Assembly (NCBI GenBank): GCA_946478915.1
Contig: CAMLER010000265.1
Coordinates: 1-7,007 of the forward strand
Direction of reading: 5' to 3'
Origin: an uncultured Chryseolinea sp.
Lineage (GTDB): Bacteria; Bacteroidota; Bacteroidia; Cytophagales; Cyclobacteriaceae
DNA: 7,007 bases
The notes below the pieces were generated by a model. It had not been told where the DNA came from, did no database searches, and was given only the letters and a program-made list of their open reading frames with translations. This document shows positions 4,979-7,007 of the stretch, piece by piece. How positions within the stretch are numbered: position 1 is the stretch's first letter; each line of letters begins with the position of its first letter. The position numbers and the translations under genes were made by a program.

Positions 4979-6559
4979 ATGAGATTAATTTTTTCCTCAG
5001 CGCTGTTTTTAACTGCGTTTTATTGTTCGTCCCAGGTTTTAAACACTTCGTCCTTTCAGCTGTCGAATACCACATACGATGAACTGAACCCTGTCGTATC
5101 TCCCGATGGTCGTTCACTTTATATCACGGTTGCCAATCATCCCCAGAACATTGGAGGTAAAAGAGATCCAGGTGATATTTGGGTATGCGTGCTAACTGAA
5201 AATAATCAATGGTCCGCACCTGTACATGGTGGAGCGGTACTCAATGATGGTGCATACAACGCAGTGGCTGGATTTTCAGCTGATGGTCGTCAGATGTTTT
5301 TGCTTAGCCACTACGGTACTGGCGGAACCCCATCCCGTACCCAGGGAATCTCTGTTTCGCGACAAACTGGAAGTGGATGGTCAAGGCCGGAAAACATAAA
5401 TATTCCATACTTTCAGAATAAATCCTCGCTGGTAAGCGGATACATTCTTCCCGATGAGTCGGTGTTTGTTTTTTCTGCTGAGACCTACGGCTCTCGTGGT
5501 GTTGAAGATATTTATGTTTGCACGAAAGGTGCAGGCGGAGGGTGGAGTGAGCCAAGAAATTTGGGAGGTACCATCAACACGCGTTTTCAGGAACTCTCTC
5601 CCTCAATGTCTGACGATGCGAAGACGTTGTATTTTTCCACTAATGGTGGAAGGGGTTCCGGAAGTTTTGACATCTATAGTTCGACCCGATTGGATGATGG
5701 GTGGACAAATTGGTCCGCGCCAGAGAATCTGGGAACTGCAATCAATTCCGAAGGACGAGAGCTCTTTTTCAGACCTTTCGAAAAGCTTGGCTTTTCATTG
5801 TACACCAGTACGAAGAATAGTGACGGTTATGGCGATGTAAAGATATTTATTACAGGTGAGCCTCAGCCAAGAGATACTACGCAGGTGATTCCTCCTGTAG
5901 ATACTGTGAAGATCGTTGAAGTGCAGCGCGAGCCGGATGCAGATCAGCGTGTCAGAGTATACGGGAAGGTTACCAATGCAAAAACCGGTGAAGCTATAAA
6001 TGCTACGATTGCGTTTTCCTCAACGGCGGCAAACCAAACCTCTCAGGCTACAGCTTCCGATGGATATAATGTCAGGGTTCCATCGACAGAACAATACTCG
6101 GTTCAAATCGAGGCGCCGGGTTATATCAGCACAATGGAAAAGCTTGATATTCAAACTTACGAAATGAAGGAGCTTGAAATGAATTTCAGGTTACAGCCGG
6201 TGGAGGTTGGTGCTACCGTTAATTTACGCGACGTCCTTTTTGAACAGGGAAAAACGGCTTTGCTTTCGCAATCTTATCCTGAACTTGATCTTGTGGTTGC
6301 TTTTCTGAAAGCGAATCCAAAAGTAAAGATTGAACTGTCGGGGCATACCGATAACCGAGGAATTCCCGGGCAAAATCTGAAGTTATCTGAGATGCGTGTG
6401 GAGAAAGTCAAAGAATATCTTGTATCAAAGGGAATCGAAAAGCGCAGAATTACAGGTAAGGGATACGGCGGTTCGCGACCTATTGCCAGCAACGATACTG
6501 AGGAGACCCGGCTTTTGAATCGGAGGGTGGAGTTTACTATTCTTGCTGTGGGGCGGTAG
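4979..6559 (+). CDS. Outer-membrane PD40 propeller, CarboxypepD-like and OmpA-domain protein
   Basis: 526 residues from the ATG at 4979. A longer reading from 4934 adds 15 residues but is excluded by the promoter position and would bury the signal peptide MRLIFSSALFLTAFYCSS (cleavage before Gln19). Residues about 30-290 hold WD40-like/PD40 propeller strands: NPVVSPDGRSLYIT near 37-50, FSADGRQMFLL at 99-109, LPDESVFVFS at 157-166, MSDDAKTLYFS at 210-220, EGRELFF at 258-264. About 325-385 is a CarboxypepD-regulatory-like beta sandwich (VYGKVTNAKTGEAI). About 410-526 is the OmpA C-terminal domain, with GHTDN (455-459), LKLSEMR (467-473) and NRRVEF (514-519). Asp458 and Arg473 match, at the same spacing, the E. 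coli OmpA Asp271/Arg286 pair that binds diaminopimelate, so it probably attaches to peptidoglycan from the outer membrane side. Partner of the propeller is unknown; such proteins often accompany gliding or type IX secretion genes, none of which are here. Confidence 0.92.
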   Translation: MRLIFSSALFLTAFYCSSQVLNTSSFQLSNTTYDELNPVVSPDGRSLYITVANHPQNIGGKRDPGDIWVCVLTENNQWSAPVHGGAVLNDGAYNAVAGFSADGRQMFLLSHYGTGGTPSRTQGISVSRQTGSGWSRPENINIPYFQNKSSLVSGYILPDESVFVFSAETYGSRGVEDIYVCTKGAGGGWSEPRNLGGTINTRFQELSPSMSDDAKTLYFSTNGGRGSGSFDIYSSTRLDDGWTNWSAPENLGTAINSEGRELFFRPFEKLGFSLYTSTKNSDGYGDVKIFITGEPQPRDTTQVIPPVDTVKIVEVQREPDADQRVRVYGKVTNAKTGEAINATIAFSSTAANQTSQATASDGYNVRVPSTEQYSVQIEAPGYISTMEKLDIQTYEMKELEMNFRLQPVEVGATVNLRDVLFEQGKTALLSQSYPELDLVVAFLKANPKVKIELSGHTDNRGIPGQNLKLSEMRVEKVKEYLVSKGIEKRRITGKGYGGSRPIASNDTEETRLLNRRVEFTILAVGR

Positions 6560-6581
6560 TGTGGTTGGGAAGTCTGGGATA

Positions 6582-6658
6582 GGTATAGGTTATAAGGGAC
6601 AAAGGTATAGGGTATACGGTATAAGGTAAAGGTATAAGGTATAAGGTATAAGGTATAA
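6582..6658 (+). repeat. Heptamer array GGTATAA and variants after the OmpA gene
   Basis: The array starts 22 bp after the stop of the OmpA-domain gene. It has two degenerate units (GGTATAG, GTTATAA) and an 8-nt interruption at 6596-6603. Then come GGTATAG, GGTATAC, GGTATAA, a 6-nt GGTAAA and four perfect GGTATAA units (6631-6658). The unit length and G(G/T)TA core match the other arrays, but the sequence is distinct. Confidence 0.9.
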
Positions 6659-6745
6659 GTCGATGCATGGGAAGAATTCGGGGGTTTGGAATATCAAGAG
6701 TTAATCACGTTGTAGTCAATACCCGTTAGAATGAAAAGGTTTTTT

Positions 6746-6771
6746 ACCGCAAGGACGCGACGGCGCAAAGG
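6746..6771 (+). repeat. Octamer CGCAAAGG-type repeat (3 units)
   Basis: After ACC... at 6746, three contiguous 8-bp units: CGCAAGGA (6748), CGCGACGG (6756) and CGCAAAGG (6764). Preceded by a T-run (TTTTTT). The same CGCAAGG core returns at 6853 on the plus strand and at 6974 on the minus strand, suggesting that the whole stretch to 6983 is one repeat cassette. Confidence 0.6.
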
Positions 6772-6804
6772 TCAATAATAAGATACACTTGATTTAATTC
6801 ACCG

Positions 6805-6819
6805 TCAGGCTACGCTTGA
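6805..6819. repeat. Small hairpin TCAGGC-TAC-GCTTGA
   Basis: A 6-bp stem with one G-T pair and a 3-nt loop. It lies between the octamer repeat and the 134-bp inverted-repeat element. Too short to interpret alone; probably part of the same repeat-rich remnant. Confidence 0.3.
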
Positions 6820-6849
6820 TTCCACAGTTGGCAGTAATGCGATCCATCG

Positions 6850-6983
6850 AGACGCAAGGCTAGCTGCCTAAAGGCAGAGAAAGATTTCTAGAACTTGGAA
6901 GAAGATTACCAGCGGAGATGGAAATCGACTATTGGATGGTTGAATCATACACGGCACTGCCGCCAGGCAGTAACCTTGCGTCT
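6850..6983. repeat. 134-bp inverted-repeat element with nested hairpins
   Basis: AGACGCAAGG at 6850-6859 is perfectly inverted at 6974-6983. Directly inside each arm is a small palindrome: CTGCC-TAAA-GGCAG at 6864-6877 on the left and CTGCC-GCCA-GGCAG at 6957-6970 on the right. Aligned as inverted arms, the two ends agree over about 27-28 nt apart from the 3-4-nt linker and the hairpin loops. The core of about 79 bp is unique in this window. It could be a MITE-like or other non-autonomous element, or a decayed remnant. No flanking target duplication was recognised. Confidence 0.55.
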
Positions 6984-7007
6984 ATTCTGATTACGTAACT
7001 ATTAGAA

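Larger units (their letters stand above)
6560..7007. other. Gene-free right end
   Basis: 448 bp with no ORF that has a credible start and length on either strand. It holds the GGTATAA array, the CGCAAAGG octamers, a small hairpin and the 134-bp inverted-repeat element described separately. Between 6659 and 6745 nothing recognisable is seen. No clear terminator for the OmpA-domain gene is visible unless the repeat array serves that role. Confidence 0.6.

Noticed and set aside
6864..6998. Open frame of 44 codons with protein-like composition (contains RFLELGRRLPAEMEIDYWMV) inside and past the 134-bp element
   Set aside because: It has no start codon at its beginning, only a TAG just before it, and its ends are built from the repeat palindromes (LPKGR, LPPG). 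It may be a remnant of a gene but cannot be supported as a CDS.

Overview
The window looks like a chromosomal stretch from a Bacteroidota (Bacteroidetes) bacterium, probably of the Cytophagales type. Four things suggest this: promoter boxes of the Bacteroidetes form (TTTG, about 18-19 nt, then TAnnTTTG); mostly A-rich leaders without Shine-Dalgarno sites; a secreted DUF2911 protein and a PD40/CarboxypepD/OmpA outer-membrane protein, both common in this phylum; and signal peptides cleaved just before Gln. The genus is not determined. No phage, CRISPR, rRNA or tRNA was seen.

Layout. Positions 1-402 (minus) hold the N-terminal 134 codons of an exported SGNH/GDSL hydrolase that runs off the left edge. 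It lies downstream, on the same strand, of a 12-TM MFS transporter (511-1731), with a perfect 28-bp palindrome (probable terminator) between them. A 318-bp divergent intergenic region follows, then a YpfJ-type membrane-anchored zinc metallopeptidase (2050-2901). Next is a repeat-rich interval holding a 33-codon, very basic ORF with a good promoter (3135-3236). It converges on a DUF2911 lipid-free secreted protein (3389-4249, minus). DUF2911 is divergent from a 3-methyladenine DNA glycosylase (4322-4912), and the two promoters overlap. A PD40-propeller/OmpA protein (4979-6559) follows with its own promoter. The last 450 bp hold no convincing gene, only repeats.

The genes do not form an obvious pathway: they are single-gene units (transport, envelope, DNA repair). 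The unusual content is in the repeats. Tandem arrays of 7-bp units (GTTATCC, GTTAATA, GTTAATC, AACYTCA, GGTATAA) fill the gaps. In three genes the array begins inside the stop codon and always reads GTTA in the sense strand of the gene it follows. A 17-nt block made of these units occurs three times, as direct and inverted copies around the small ORF. At the right end, CGCAAAGG-type octamers and a 134-bp element with nested hairpins in its inverted arms suggest a decayed or non-autonomous repeat element. No complete new defence or metabolic system is visible; the stop-codon-linked heptamer arrays are the best candidate for something undescribed.
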